Under the pieces are notes generated by a model. That model was given only the letters and a program-made list of their open reading frames with translations, was not told the DNA's origin and ran no database searches. From the NCBI RefSeq assembly GCF_003054195.1, contig NZ_QBKP01000004.1, positions 107,350 to 171,349 of the forward strand: a stretch of 64,000 bases of DNA, written 5' to 3'. Below, one piece after another: positions 1 to 9,296 of this stretch. The stretch's first letter is position 1. Each line of letters begins with the position of its first letter. The translations under genes were made by a program, and so were the position numbers. Origin of the DNA: Gemmobacter caeni (GTDB lineage Bacteria > Pseudomonadota > Alphaproteobacteria > Rhodobacterales > Rhodobacteraceae).

Positions 1-121
1 CGGCACCGATCTGGGCTTCTGGTTTGCCCAGCAAGGATCGATCCTCGTCTTTCTGGTTCTCAACTTCGCCTATGCCGCGCGGATGAACAAACTCGACCGC
101 CAGTACGGCGTGGAAGAATAA
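1..121 (+). CDS. DUF4212 small subunit of a sodium/solute symporter (3' end only)
   Basis: The last 39 codons of a gene that begins before the window are visible, ending in TAA at 119-121. The peptide has a hydrophobic segment (ILVFLVLNFAYA) followed by a short charged tail ending in YGVEE. This matches the C-terminus of the DUF4212 family of small two-helix membrane proteins. Members are encoded directly before VC_2705-type sodium/solute symporters, as here (16 bp gap), and are thought to be their accessory subunit. The family call rests on this short tail plus position. Confidence 0.72.
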   Translation, partial: GTDLGFWFAQQGSILVFLVLNFAYAARMNKLDRQYGVEE

Positions 122-137
122 GGGAGCACCGGGAAAC

Positions 138-2024
138 ATGGATCAGTTTACCCTCAACCTCCTAGTGGTGGGCGCGACCTTCGTGCTCTACTTCGGGATC
201 GCGATCTGGGCCCGTGCCGGCTCGACCGCCGAATTCTACGCAGCGGGCGGCGGCGTTCACCCGATCGCCAACGGCATGGCAACCGGCGCTGACTGGATGT
301 CGGCGGCCTCGTTCATCTCGATGGCCGGGATCATCGCCTTCGGTGGCTACGATACTTCGGCCTATCTGATGGGCTGGACCGGCGGCTATGTGCTGCTTGC
401 GATGCTGCTCGCGCCCTACCTGCGCAAGTTCGGCAAGTTCACCGTGCCGGAATTCATCGGTGACCGTTTCTATTCGGGCTCCGCGCGGTTCATCGGCGTG
501 CTTTGCCTTCTCATCATCTCGATCACCTATGTGATCGGGCAGATGTCGGGTGTGGGTGTTGCCTTCTCGCGCTTCCTCGAAGTGTCCAACGCGACCGGCC
601 TCTACATCGGCGCCGCCGTGGTGTTCGCCTATGCCGTGCTTGGCGGCATGAAGGGCATCACCTACACGCAGGTTGCGCAGTACATCGTGCTGATCATCGC
701 CTATACCATTCCGGCGATCTTCATCTCGCTGCAACTGACCGGCAACCCGATCCCGGCGCTGGGCCTGTTCTCGAACGAGGTTCACACCGGCCAGCCGCTG
801 CTGCAAACCCTGGACCAGATCGTGACCGACCTGGGCTTCAAGTCCTATACCGAACAGTCCGACACCACGCTGAACATGTTCCTGTTCACCATGTCGCTGA
901 TGATCGGTACCGCGGGCCTTCCGCACGTCATCGTCCGCTTCTTCACCGTGCCGAAGGTTTCGGACGCGCGGTCGTCGGCGGGCTGGGCGCTGGTGTTCAT
1001 CGCGCTGCTGTATCTCACCGCCCCGGCGGTTGCGGCCATGGCGCGTCTGAACCTGATCAACACCTTCTACCCGAACGGCCTGACCTCGGCCCCGGTCTCG
1101 ATGGCCGATGTCGAAACCAAGGAAGAGCTGAAGTGGGTGAAGAACTGGGCCACCACCGGGCTGCTGAAGGTCACCGACCTGAACGGCGACGGGCTGATCC
1201 AGTACTACAATGACGGCGCCACCGCGCTGGCCACCAAACTGGCCGATGCGAAGAAAGCCGGGAACGAGGCCGCAATCGCCGAGGCGCAGGCCGCCTTCGA
1301 CGCCAAGGTTGCCGAAACCGCCGCCAAGATGGCCGAGAAGAACCCGCAAGCTGCCGACTGGAAGGGCAACGAGCTGACCGTGAACAACGACATCATGGTG
1401 CTCGCCAACCCGGAAATCGCCAACCTGCCGGGCTGGGTCATCGCGCTGGTTGCTGCCGGTGGTCTGGCTGCCGCGCTGTCGACCGCTGCGGGTCTGCTGA
1501 TGGCCATTTCCTCGGCCGTGTCGCATGACCTGATCAAGGGCCAGCTCAACCCCGGCATCTCGGAAAAGGGCGAGCTTCTGGCAGCCCGTATCTCGATGGC
1601 TGTCGCGATCGCTGTGGCGACCTGGCTGGGCCTGAACCCGCCCGGCTTTGCGGCGCAGACCGTGGCGCTGGCCTTCGGTGTGGCCGCCGCAACGATCTTC
1701 CCGGCGCTGATGATGGGCATTTTCTCCAAGCGCATCAACGCGCAAGGGGCCATCGCGGGTATGCTGGTGGGTCTGATCGTGACTGTGGTCTACATCTTCC
1801 TGCACAAAGGCTGGTTCTTCGTCGCCGATACCGCGTCCTATTCGGACAGCGCGCCGATGATCCTGTCGATCAAATCGACCTCCTTCGGTGCGGTGGGTGC
1901 CCTGATCAACTTCATCGTGGCCTTCGCGGTGTCGAAAGCAACGGCGGCCCCGCCCGCCCATGTGCAGGATCTGGTGGAATCGATCCGCATTCCGAAAGGC
2001 GCCGGTGTGGCCCAGTCGCACTGA
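138..2024 (+). CDS. Sodium:solute symporter, VC_2705 subfamily (acetate/organic acid type)
   Basis: A 628-residue inner-membrane transporter of the SSS family that would import a small solute, probably a short organic acid, with Na+. About 13 hydrophobic helices are visible. The early motif FYAAGGGVHPIANGMATGAD is typical of the ActP/VC_2705 branch. A soluble insert of roughly 100 residues (about 320-425) interrupts the helices. It holds a DLNGDGLIQYY segment resembling an EF-hand calcium loop (from about residue 347) and an Ala/Lys/Glu-rich stretch likely to be helical. The gene follows the DUF4212 partner by 16 bp and precedes a CBS/DUF294 protein, a common arrangement. The substrate cannot be read from sequence. 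Confidence 0.9.
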   Translation: MDQFTLNLLVVGATFVLYFGIAIWARAGSTAEFYAAGGGVHPIANGMATGADWMSAASFISMAGIIAFGGYDTSAYLMGWTGGYVLLAMLLAPYLRKFGKFTVPEFIGDRFYSGSARFIGVLCLLIISITYVIGQMSGVGVAFSRFLEVSNATGLYIGAAVVFAYAVLGGMKGITYTQVAQYIVLIIAYTIPAIFISLQLTGNPIPALGLFSNEVHTGQPLLQTLDQIVTDLGFKSYTEQSDTTLNMFLFTMSLMIGTAGLPHVIVRFFTVPKVSDARSSAGWALVFIALLYLTAPAVAAMARLNLINTFYPNGLTSAPVSMADVETKEELKWVKNWATTGLLKVTDLNGDGLIQYYNDGATALATKLADAKKAGNEAAIAEAQAAFDAKVAETAAKMAEKNPQAADWKGNELTVNNDIMVLANPEIANLPGWVIALVAAGGLAAALSTAAGLLMAISSAVSHDLIKGQLNPGISEKGELLAARISMAVAIAVATWLGLNPPGFAAQTVALAFGVAAATIFPALMMGIFSKRINAQGAIAGMLVGLIVTVVYIFLHKGWFFVADTASYSDSAPMILSIKSTSFGAVGALINFIVAFAVSKATAAPPAHVQDLVESIRIPKGAGVAQSH

Positions 2025-2036
2025 GCAGGCAAGGTT

Positions 2037-2084
2037 CTGCGGGCTTGATCTGGCGCATTGCGCGCCGGGTGCTCAGGCCCGCAG
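2037..2084 (+). terminator. Hairpin downstream of the symporter gene
   Basis: CTGCGGGC (2037-2044) pairs with GCCCGCAG (2077-2084), and inside lies a second GGCGC/GCGCC pairing. It starts 12 bp after the symporter stop. There is no T-tract, so it could be a Rho-dependent end, an mRNA 3' stabiliser or an attenuator before the next gene. Confidence 0.4.
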
Positions 2085-2151
2085 GCTCTGACCGAACGCC
2101 AACCGGCACGTCCCCGACAGGGGGCGTGCCACCCCTGAAAGGACGACGGTC

Positions 2152-3981
2152 ATGCCCCATTCCCCCGACGAGGCCGTTCTGGCCTTTCTCGAAACCGTCC
2201 ATCCCTATGACAGCCTGCCGCGGGACGAGATGGCGCGTGTCGCCGTTTCCTTCAGCCGCAGGGAGTTTTCGGCCGGGGAAGAGATCTATCAGGCGGGCGA
2301 GCCGCTGAAGGGTCTGTATCTGGTGAAACGCGGTGCGGTCGAGGTGCTGGATGCCTCGGGGATGCAGGTCTCGCTGCTGGGTCCGCGCAACAGCTTTGGC
2401 GAACGCGGGCTGATGCGTGACGGTCTGGCGGTCACCACGGCACGGGTCATCGAGGATTCGGTGCTGCTGCTGCTGCCCACCGCCGAGTTCCGCCGCCTGA
2501 TCGCCAATTTCCCCGCCTTCGACCGTTTCTTCCATCGCGGCCGGTCCGCCGCCGAGGCGCGGCGTGCCGATCTGACGGTGCAGAAGGTGGGTGATCTGAT
2601 GGCGCGCAAGCCGATCACGGTGGCGCCCGCCGACAGCATCCGCCTTGCCGCCGAAAAGATGCGCGACGCGCATGTCTCGTCGCTGGGTATTGTCGAGAAC
2701 GGGCGGTTTCTGGGCATCGTCACCACGCGGGACATGACCAACAAGGTGCTGGCGGGCGGGATCGACCCCGCGACGCCGGTCGTGCAGGTGATGACAGCCG
2801 ATCCGGTCAGCCTGAAGCCTGACGATCTGGGCTCGGACATCCTGCATGTCATGCTGGAGCGCCGCATCGGCCATCTGCCAGTGGTCGAGGACGGCAGGCT
2901 GGTCGGCATGATCACCCAGACCGACCTGACCCGGTTTCAGGCCGTCAGCTCAGCGCAATTGGTGCGCGATGTCGCCGCGGCTGATACGGTTGCGGAAATG
3001 GCGGCGGTCACCGCGCGCATTCCCAAGCTGCTGGTCCAGCTGGTCGGCGGCAATAATGCGCATGAGGTGGTGACCCGTCTGATCACCGACATAGCCGATA
3101 CCGTGACACGCCGCCTGCTGGCGCTGGCCGAGGCCGAGCTTGGCCCGGCGCCGGTGCCCTATGTCTGGGCTGCCTGCGGCAGCCAGGGGCGGCAGGAACA
3201 GACAGGTGTGTCGGATCAGGACAATTGCCTGATCATCGACGACCGTGCCACCGATGCGGATACGGGCTATTTCGCCCGGCTGGCACGCTTCGTCTGCGAC
3301 GGGCTGGATGCCTGCGGCTATGTCTATTGCCCCGGCGACATGATGGCGACCAACCCGCGCTGGTGCGCACGGCAATCCACATGGCGCGGCTATTTCGACG
3401 GCTGGATCGCCACGCCCGATCCGATGGCGCAGATGCTGGCCAGCGTCATGTTCGACCTGCGCCCCATCGGCGGGCAGGCATCGCTTTACCGTGACTTGCA
3501 GGCCGAGACGCTGGAACGGGCGGCGCAGAATTCGATCTTCGTGGCGCATATGATTTCGAACAGCCTGAAACACACGCCGCCTCTTGGCCTGTTGCGTGGC
3601 TTCGCCACCATCCGCTCGGGCGAGCACAAGAACCACATCGACATGAAACACAACGGCGTGGTGCCGGTGACGGACCTTGGCAGGGTCTATGCGCTGATCG
3701 GCAAGCTGGAGCCCGCCAATACCCGCGCCCGGCTGGACGCGGCGGAACATGCCGGGGTGATTTCCGTCTCCGGCGCGCGCGACCTGATCGAGGCTTATGA
3801 CCTGATCGCCCAGACCCGGCTTGAAAATCAGGCCCGGCTCATCCGTTCGGGCCGCAAGCCCGACAATTTCCTCGCCCCCTACGACCTGTCGGATTTCGAG
3901 CGCAGTCACCTGCGCGACGCTTTCGTCGTGGTGCGCACAATGCAATCCGCCATCGGGTCCGCCCGTGGCGCAAGAAGCTGA
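2152..3981 (+). CDS. cNMP-binding / CBS-pair / DUF294 nucleotidyltransferase-like signalling protein
   Basis: A 609-residue soluble protein with four parts. Residues about 18-125 form a cyclic-nucleotide-binding beta-roll (PRNSFGERGLMRDG resembles the phosphate-binding cassette). Residues 145-265 form a CBS pair, expected to bind adenine nucleotides. Residues about 330-440 are a DUF294/GlnD-like nucleotidyltransferase fold with GSQGRQEQT and DQDN at the metal site. The remainder is the DUF294 C-terminal helical domain. This architecture recurs beside VC_2705 symporters, so it probably controls uptake or linked metabolism. The ligand and any nucleotidylation target are unknown. The next gene starts 6 bp downstream. 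Confidence 0.87.
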   Translation: MPHSPDEAVLAFLETVHPYDSLPRDEMARVAVSFSRREFSAGEEIYQAGEPLKGLYLVKRGAVEVLDASGMQVSLLGPRNSFGERGLMRDGLAVTTARVIEDSVLLLLPTAEFRRLIANFPAFDRFFHRGRSAAEARRADLTVQKVGDLMARKPITVAPADSIRLAAEKMRDAHVSSLGIVENGRFLGIVTTRDMTNKVLAGGIDPATPVVQVMTADPVSLKPDDLGSDILHVMLERRIGHLPVVEDGRLVGMITQTDLTRFQAVSSAQLVRDVAAADTVAEMAAVTARIPKLLVQLVGGNNAHEVVTRLITDIADTVTRRLLALAEAELGPAPVPYVWAACGSQGRQEQTGVSDQDNCLIIDDRATDADTGYFARLARFVCDGLDACGYVYCPGDMMATNPRWCARQSTWRGYFDGWIATPDPMAQMLASVMFDLRPIGGQASLYRDLQAETLERAAQNSIFVAHMISNSLKHTPPLGLLRGFATIRSGEHKNHIDMKHNGVVPVTDLGRVYALIGKLEPANTRARLDAAEHAGVISVSGARDLIEAYDLIAQTRLENQARLIRSGRKPDNFLAPYDLSDFERSHLRDAFVVVRTMQSAIGSARGARS

Positions 3982-3987
3982 GGCCAG

Positions 3988-4512
3988 ATGCAGCTCTTCG
4001 AATTCCTCGCCGCCATCATCGCCGCTGCGACCTGTGCGGGCATCGTCTGGGGCCTGCGCAAGCTGATGCCGCACCGCATTCCCAAGATCGCGGTGCCGCT
4101 GGCAACGGGGCTGGGGCTGATCGGCACCACGATCGCGCTGGAATACGGTTGGTATGGCAATCAGGTGGCCAACCTGCCCGAAGGGGTGGTGGTGGTCGAA
4201 CATGGTTCGGGCAAGCAGATGATGCGCCCCTGGACCTACCTTGTGCCGATGACGACCGAGTTTACCGCCATCGACACCCGCACCATCGCCCCGCATCCGG
4301 CCAATCCGGCGCTGCGGCTGGTGCATATCTATCAATTTGCCCGCTGGCGGCCCGTGGAGGACGGGTTTCTGGCGGTGGACTGCGCCGCCGGGCGGCGCGT
4401 GCGGATCACTGAGGGGATGGAGGTTTTGCCGGACGGTACGCTTTCGGGTGCCGAATGGCAGACCACCGCCGCCGATGATCCGCTGACGAAGGCGGCCTGC
4501 CGGGAGGGATGA
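3988..4512 (+). CDS. Uncharacterised membrane-anchored protein of the symporter cluster
   Basis: A 174-residue protein with two N-terminal hydrophobic segments (about 5-22 and 34-52) and a soluble C-terminal region of about 120 residues containing WTYLVPMTTEFTAID and an RLVHIYQFARW segment. I do not recognise a named domain. It sits 6 bp after the CBS/DUF294 gene and 1 bp before the receiver gene, so it is almost certainly translated in the same operon. By position it could be a membrane accessory of the symporter or sensor; nothing in the residues identifies a reaction. Confidence 0.7.
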   Translation: MQLFEFLAAIIAAATCAGIVWGLRKLMPHRIPKIAVPLATGLGLIGTTIALEYGWYGNQVANLPEGVVVVEHGSGKQMMRPWTYLVPMTTEFTAIDTRTIAPHPANPALRLVHIYQFARWRPVEDGFLAVDCAAGRRVRITEGMEVLPDGTLSGAEWQTTAADDPLTKAACREG

Positions 4513-4513
4513 T

Positions 4514-4903
4514 ATGGCCGAGGACGGGAGGAAACACCGCATCCTTGTCGTCGAGGACGAGGATAACATCGCCATCGCGCTGGATTTCCTGATGACGCGC
4601 GAGGGCTATGCCCATGATCGCGTCGCCAGCGGCGCCGAGGCGATGCCGCGCATCCGTGAGACGCATCCCGATCTGGTGCTGCTGGATGTCATGCTGCCCG
4701 AGGTTTCGGGATACGAGATCTGCCAGTCGGTTCGGCTTGACCCCGCGCTGGCGGATGTGAAGATCCTGATGATGACCGCGCGCGGTTCGGCCATCGAGCG
4801 GCAGAAGGGCATCGCGCTGGGCGCCGACGGGTTCATCTCGAAACCCTTTGAACTGAAGGAGTTGCGACAGGAGGTCCGTCGCCTTCTGCAAGGCGAGGGT
4901 TGA
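4514..4903 (+). CDS. Single-domain response regulator (receiver only)
   Basis: A 129-residue CheY-like receiver with no output domain. The acidic pocket is in ILVVEDEDN near the N-terminus, the phospho-acceptor is Asp58 in LVLLDVMLPE, the conserved Thr is in MMTARG, and the Lys is in ISKPF (about 109). It follows the membrane protein by 1 bp and precedes the sensor/exonuclease gene by 3 bp, so the three are co-translated. Having no DNA-binding domain, it would act by protein contact. The adjacent sensor lacks a recognisable kinase H-box, so the phosphate donor may be encoded elsewhere. Confidence 0.88.
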   Translation: MAEDGRKHRILVVEDEDNIAIALDFLMTREGYAHDRVASGAEAMPRIRETHPDLVLLDVMLPEVSGYEICQSVRLDPALADVKILMMTARGSAIERQKGIALGADGFISKPFELKELRQEVRRLLQGEG

Positions 4904-4906
4904 GCG

Positions 4907-6976
4907 ATGCTGCACAGACTGAGCCTGCGTCTGCGTATCTTCCTGATCTTCGCGGCCCTTGCCTTTGGCGCGCTGGTCGCGCTGGCGGCAGGGCTGGTGT
5001 TCGGCTTTCAGCGGCTGGGCAGCCCCGAAACCCTGTCGGCCTTCGTGCAGGTGGGGGTGATTGCCGGGCTGGTGATCCTCGGGCTGGTCACCTGGGTCTG
5101 GTATCTGTTTGACGTGAACGTGGCCAAGCCCATAGACATCCTCGCCGGCGCGCTGCGCGCCCGCGCCCATTCCGATGTCAGCGGCGAGATGGATACCGCC
5201 ATTGCCCGCTATCTGGGTGATCTGGCGCCCGCTGCCACGGCCGCCGCCGCCTCGCTGGCCGAGACGCGGAACGCGCTGGCCGAAGCCGTCGCGCGTGAAA
5301 CGACGCGGCTGGCGGATGAAAAATCGCGGCTGGAGGCGCTCTTGTCCGACGTGCCGGTGGGGGTGCTGCTGTGTTCGGGGGAACATCAGATCGCCTTCTA
5401 CAACACGCCCGCCGCCGGGCTTCTGGGCGGTGATACTGCGCCGGGGCTGGATCGTTACCTGTTCGACTATCTGCGCGAGGGGCCGGTGCGCCATGCCCAT
5501 CGCCGCCTGATCGAGGCGGGGGATGCCGATGCGGCCTCGGATATCCTCTGTTCCACGCGCAGCGGCGGGCAGGTGCTGGCCGCGCGGATGCGTCTGATCG
5601 AGGGTGCGGGCGGTCCGCCGGGCTATGTGCTGACGCTGCGCGACGTAACCGCCGATCTGACGACCCGCGCGCGGCGCGATGCGGCGCTGTCGGTCGCGCT
5701 GGATCGTATCCGCAGACCGACCGCCAATCTGATGACGCTGTTCGGCGTGCTGCCCGAGGGTGAGCCGGTGCCTGCCCGCATGGAAACCGCGATGCGACAG
5801 GAGGTGACGGGACTGTCGGCGGCAGTGAATGACCTGAGCCGCCACCATGACGAGGATCGCGCCGAGGGGCTGCCGCTGGCCCCCGCCCGCGCGCTTGACC
5901 TGCTGGACGGGATGCGCGCCCGGCTGGAGGGGTTGGGCCTGACGGTGGAGACGGCAGAGGCCGCGCCGCTTCTCATGCGGTGCAACGGGTTCGAACTGAT
6001 CGCGCTGGTCGGTCATCTGGGCCAGCGCCTTGCGGCGACCGGGCATCCGGCGCCTTTTCACCTGCGGCTGGACGAGGCCGGGGCCGATGCCCGTGTGGTG
6101 CTGGGCTGGCAGGGTGCGGCCCTGTCACTGGCCACGCTGGATGGGTGGCTGGCCGAGCCTTTGGGCGAGGATCTGCCCGATATCACCGGCCGCAGTGTGC
6201 TGGCCGCCCATGCCACCGACCTCTGGCCCGAGGGCACCAATGGACACCAGAGCCTTGTGCTGCCGCTGCGCGCTGCGCGCCGCGCTGGTCCGCGCCCGAC
6301 CCCGGTGCCACGCGCGGTGGTTTATGATTTCGACCTGATGTCGAAGGCGCGCAACGCGCCGGTGGCCGATACGCGGCTGGAAGACCTGACCTTCGTGGTG
6401 TTCGACACCGAAACCACCGGCCTTCTGCCCGCGCAGGGTGACCAGATCGTGCAGATCGCGGCCGTCCGCATCGTCAACGGCAAGCGGGTGGCGGGCGAGG
6501 TGTTCGACACGCTGGTCAACCCGGGCCGCCCGATCCCGCCCGGCTCGACCACCGTTCACGGCATCACCGACGCCATGGTGGCCGATGCGCCGGGCATCGC
6601 AGAGGTTGGCCGTGCCTTCCACAAATTCGCCGAAGGTGCGGTGCTGATTGCCCATAACGCGCCCTTCGACATGGAATTTCTGCGCCGGCAGGAGGCGGTT
6701 ATCGGTGCCCGCTTCGATCATCCGGTGCTCGATACCGTGCTGCTGTCGGCGGTGATCTATGGCCAGCATGAGGTGCATAGCCTCGATGCGCTGACCCATC
6801 GGCTTGGCATCACCATCCCCGAAGAGGCGCGCCATACCGCGCTGGGTGATACCGTCGCCACGGCGGATGCCTTCCTGAAGCTTTTGCCGATGCTGAAGGG
6901 GCGGGGGCTGGACACGTTCGGCGCCGTGGTGGCCGAGGTGCGCCGCCATGGCCGGTTGCTGAAGGATCTGAACTAG
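4907..6976 (+). CDS. Membrane sensor (PAS, degenerate kinase-like) fused to a DEDDh 3'-5' exonuclease
   Basis: A 689-residue fusion. Two membrane helices (about 10-31 and 43-66) are followed by a HAMP-like/coiled-coil stretch to about 140, a PAS-like domain (about 140-250) and a region shaped like a histidine kinase (about 255-455). That region shows no phospho-acceptor His in an H-box and no clear N or G boxes. The C-terminal 200 residues are a DnaQ/PolC-type exonuclease: FDTETTGL (near 500, the D and E metal ligands), HNAPFDMEFL (near 581) and HTALGDTVATAD (near 642, catalytic His and Asp). The nuclease therefore looks intact while the kinase looks lost. It ends 3 bp from the convergent truA. 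Database annotation often calls such proteins DNA polymerase III epsilon-like, but this is not the replicative proofreading subunit. Confidence 0.83.
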   Translation: MLHRLSLRLRIFLIFAALAFGALVALAAGLVFGFQRLGSPETLSAFVQVGVIAGLVILGLVTWVWYLFDVNVAKPIDILAGALRARAHSDVSGEMDTAIARYLGDLAPAATAAAASLAETRNALAEAVARETTRLADEKSRLEALLSDVPVGVLLCSGEHQIAFYNTPAAGLLGGDTAPGLDRYLFDYLREGPVRHAHRRLIEAGDADAASDILCSTRSGGQVLAARMRLIEGAGGPPGYVLTLRDVTADLTTRARRDAALSVALDRIRRPTANLMTLFGVLPEGEPVPARMETAMRQEVTGLSAAVNDLSRHHDEDRAEGLPLAPARALDLLDGMRARLEGLGLTVETAEAAPLLMRCNGFELIALVGHLGQRLAATGHPAPFHLRLDEAGADARVVLGWQGAALSLATLDGWLAEPLGEDLPDITGRSVLAAHATDLWPEGTNGHQSLVLPLRAARRAGPRPTPVPRAVVYDFDLMSKARNAPVADTRLEDLTFVVFDTETTGLLPAQGDQIVQIAAVRIVNGKRVAGEVFDTLVNPGRPIPPGSTTVHGITDAMVADAPGIAEVGRAFHKFAEGAVLIAHNAPFDMEFLRRQEAVIGARFDHPVLDTVLLSAVIYGQHEVHSLDALTHRLGITIPEEARHTALGDTVATADAFLKLLPMLKGRGLDTFGAVVAEVRRHGRLLKDLN

Positions 6977-6979
6977 GGC

Positions 6980-7753
6980 TCAGGCCGCGAAAGGATCGTC
7001 GGGGTAGCCCACGCCGGTCAGATACAGCCCCTGCGGCGGGCAGACCGGGCCGCAGGCGGCGCGGTCGCGTGCCTCCAGCGCCTGCCTGACGGTCTCGGGC
7101 GCCCATGACCCGGCGCCCACCCGCTCCAGCGTGCCGACGATCGAACGCACCTGGTTGTGCAGGAAGCTGCGGGCACGCAGATGAAAGCGGATTTCCTGCC
7201 CGCCGGGGTAATCCAGCGTTTCCAGCCTGATCTCGTCCAGCGTCTTGACAGGCGAGGCCGCCTGACACATCGACGACCGGAAGGTGGTGAAATCATGCAG
7301 GCCGGTCAGGAAGGCGGCCCCTTCGCGCATCGCATCGGCATCCAGCGGGTTCAGCACCTGCCAGACCCGGCCACGATCATGCGTCACCGGCGCGCGGCGC
7401 TGCACGAGCCGGAAGGTATAGCGCCGCTCCACCGCCGAGAACCGGGCGTGAAAGTCATCGGCCACCCGCACCGCCCGCAGGATCGACACCGGCGCCGGCT
7501 TCAGATGGAAGTTCAGCGCCTCGGACAGACGGAACGCATCCCAGTCGCGCGCCAGATCACAGGTCGCCACCTGGCCGGTCGCATGCACCCCTGCATCGGT
7601 GCGCCCGGCGGCGGCGATGGTGTGCTGCCCCGGCTCCAGCTTTACCAGCGCGGCCTCCACCGCACCCTGAACGGACACCTGCCCCTGCGACTGGCGCTGC
7701 CAGCCCGCGAAGGGCGTGCCGTCATATTCGATTTTCAGGGCATATCTGGGCAT
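6980..7753 (-). CDS. truA: tRNA pseudouridine(38-40) synthase TruA
   Basis: A 257-residue enzyme that isomerises uridines 38-40 in the anticodon stem-loop of tRNAs to pseudouridine. The N-terminus [20 protein letters not shown] and the catalytic motif [10 protein letters not shown] with Asp53 are clear, as are the later [12 protein letters not shown] and HNQVRSIVG segments. The length is normal for the family. It is convergent with the sensor/exonuclease gene (3 bp between stops) and divergent from the ycjX-like gene. Confidence 0.96.
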   Translation of the reverse strand: MPRYALKIEYDGTPFAGWQRQSQGQVSVQGAVEAALVKLEPGQHTIAAAGRTDAGVHATGQVATCDLARDWDAFRLSEALNFHLKPAPVSILRAVRVADDFHARFSAVERRYTFRLVQRRAPVTHDRGRVWQVLNPLDADAMREGAAFLTGLHDFTTFRSSMCQAASPVKTLDEIRLETLDYPGGQEIRFHLRARSFLHNQVRSIVGTLERVGAGSWAPETVRQALEARDRAACGPVCPPQGLYLTGVGYPDDPFAA

Positions 7754-7886
7754 GTCGCCGGGTTAGCGCAGTGCCCTGTTGCTGTCCAGCCGGACGCGGG
7801 GTCGTCAGACCCCACCCCTTCACCTGCCTGCATGCAGGGCATATGTTCAGCAGAAGAGGCAAGGTCGCGGGTTCCGGAGGGCAGGT

Positions 7887-9296
7887 TTGGCAATCGACAT
7901 AAGCGATCTGGTGACCGGCTCGGTGGAGGTGGTGGCGCGTTCCTTCGGCTCGGCGGCGGATACCGTGATCCGGCTGGGCGTGACCGGCCTGTCGCGGGCG
8001 GGCAAGACCGTGTTCATCACGGGACTGGTGGCCAATCTGCTGGATCGCGGGCGCATGCCGCAATTGCGGGCAGAGGCCGAGGGCCGGATTGAGGCGGTCT
8101 GGCTGCAACCCCAGCCCGACGACACCATTCCGCGCTTCGATATCGAAGGGCATCTGGCGCAGATGACCGGCGATGTGCCGGAATGGCCGGAAAGCACGCG
8201 GGCGATTTCGGAGCTTCGGCTGTCGTTCCGGGTGCGTCCGACGGGGTTCCTGTCGGGGGTGCGCGGCACAAGGAACGTGCATCTGGATATCGTGGATTAC
8301 CCCGGCGAATGGCTGCTGGATCTGGGCCTGCTGGACAAGACCTATGCGCAATGGGCTGAGGATACGCTGTCACGCATGGCGCGGCGGCCGCAGGGTGCGG
8401 GGTTTCTGGCAACCGCGCGGGCCGAGGACGGGTCACTGAAACATGACGAGGCGCGGGCGCAGGCGCTTGCAACCGAATTCACCGCTTATCTGCATGCTGC
8501 GCGGGCGGCAGGCTGGTCCGATTGCACGCCGGGGCGGTTCCTGCTGCCGGGGGAGCTTGCGGGCAGCCCGGTCCTGACCTTCGCGCCGCTGCCCGAGCCG
8601 GCCAGCGCCGGACGGCAGAGCCTCTGGCACGAGATGGAGCGGCGCTATGACGCCTATCGTGCCAAGGTGGTGCAACCCTTCTTCTACGACCATTTCGCCC
8701 GGATCGACCGGCAGGTGGTGCTGGTCGATGTGCTGGGCGCGGTGCATGCCGGACCACAGGCGCTGGAGGATCTGCGCCGCACCATGGCCGATATCCTGAC
8801 GGCGTTCCGTCCGGGGCGGAACAGCCTGCTGTCGCGGCTGTTCCGGGGGCGGCGGGTCGAGAAGATCCTTTTCGCCGCGACCAAGGCCGATCATCTGCAC
8901 CACGGCCAGCACCCGCAACTGACCGCCATTACCGAGGCGCTGGTGCGTGAGGCGCGCGACCGGGCGGCTTTTTCGGGGGCCGAGGTCAGCGCCATGTCGC
9001 TGGCAGGCTTTCGCGCCACGGTCGAGGATAAGGTGGAGCGTGACGGGCAGATGCTGGATGTGGTGCGCGGGCGGCTGATGGGCACGGGCAGGCAGGCGGC
9101 GATGTATCCGGGTGAATTGCCCACCGATCCCGCGCGTCTGCTCTCGCCCGCCCGGCAGGGGGCGGAACGCTGGCTGGATGCCGATTTCGCGCTGATGAGC
9201 TTTGCGCCCGCGCGCAGCAGTCTGAAACCCGGCGAGGGGCCGCCGCATATCCGGCTGGACCGCGCCGCCGAATTCCTGATCGGAGACCGGCTGTGA
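7887..9296 (+). CDS. YcjX-family P-loop protein (DUF463)
   Basis: A predicted 469-residue nucleotide-binding protein of the YcjX/DUF463 family, a GTPase-like group associated with envelope stress in other proteobacteria. The P-loop GLSRAGKT is at about 34-41, followed by DIVDYPGEW as a switch-like element and ATKADH as a base-recognition-like motif. I chose the TTG start at 7887 because GGAGG lies 6 bases upstream (7876-7880) and the family alignment begins there; an upstream TTG at 7779 is open but lacks a site and family similarity. It overlaps the next gene (ycjF-like) by 4 bp, the usual pairing. Confidence 0.87.
   Translation: MAIDISDLVTGSVEVVARSFGSAADTVIRLGVTGLSRAGKTVFITGLVANLLDRGRMPQLRAEAEGRIEAVWLQPQPDDTIPRFDIEGHLAQMTGDVPEWPESTRAISELRLSFRVRPTGFLSGVRGTRNVHLDIVDYPGEWLLDLGLLDKTYAQWAEDTLSRMARRPQGAGFLATARAEDGSLKHDEARAQALATEFTAYLHAARAAGWSDCTPGRFLLPGELAGSPVLTFAPLPEPASAGRQSLWHEMERRYDAYRAKVVQPFFYDHFARIDRQVVLVDVLGAVHAGPQALEDLRRTMADILTAFRPGRNSLLSRLFRGRRVEKILFAATKADHLHHGQHPQLTAITEALVREARDRAAFSGAEVSAMSLAGFRATVEDKVERDGQMLDVVRGRLMGTGRQAAMYPGELPTDPARLLSPARQGAERWLDADFALMSFAPARSSLKPGEGPPHIRLDRAAEFLIGDRL

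Noticed and set aside
162-2021. A 619-codon minus-strand frame over the symporter gene
   Set aside because: It is a mirror of the symporter codons with no domain, start site or neighbour logic.
4907-6976. Annotation as DNA polymerase III epsilon subunit (dnaQ)
   Set aside because: The exonuclease is fused to membrane and PAS-like domains and sits in a signalling operon, unlike the replicative subunit.
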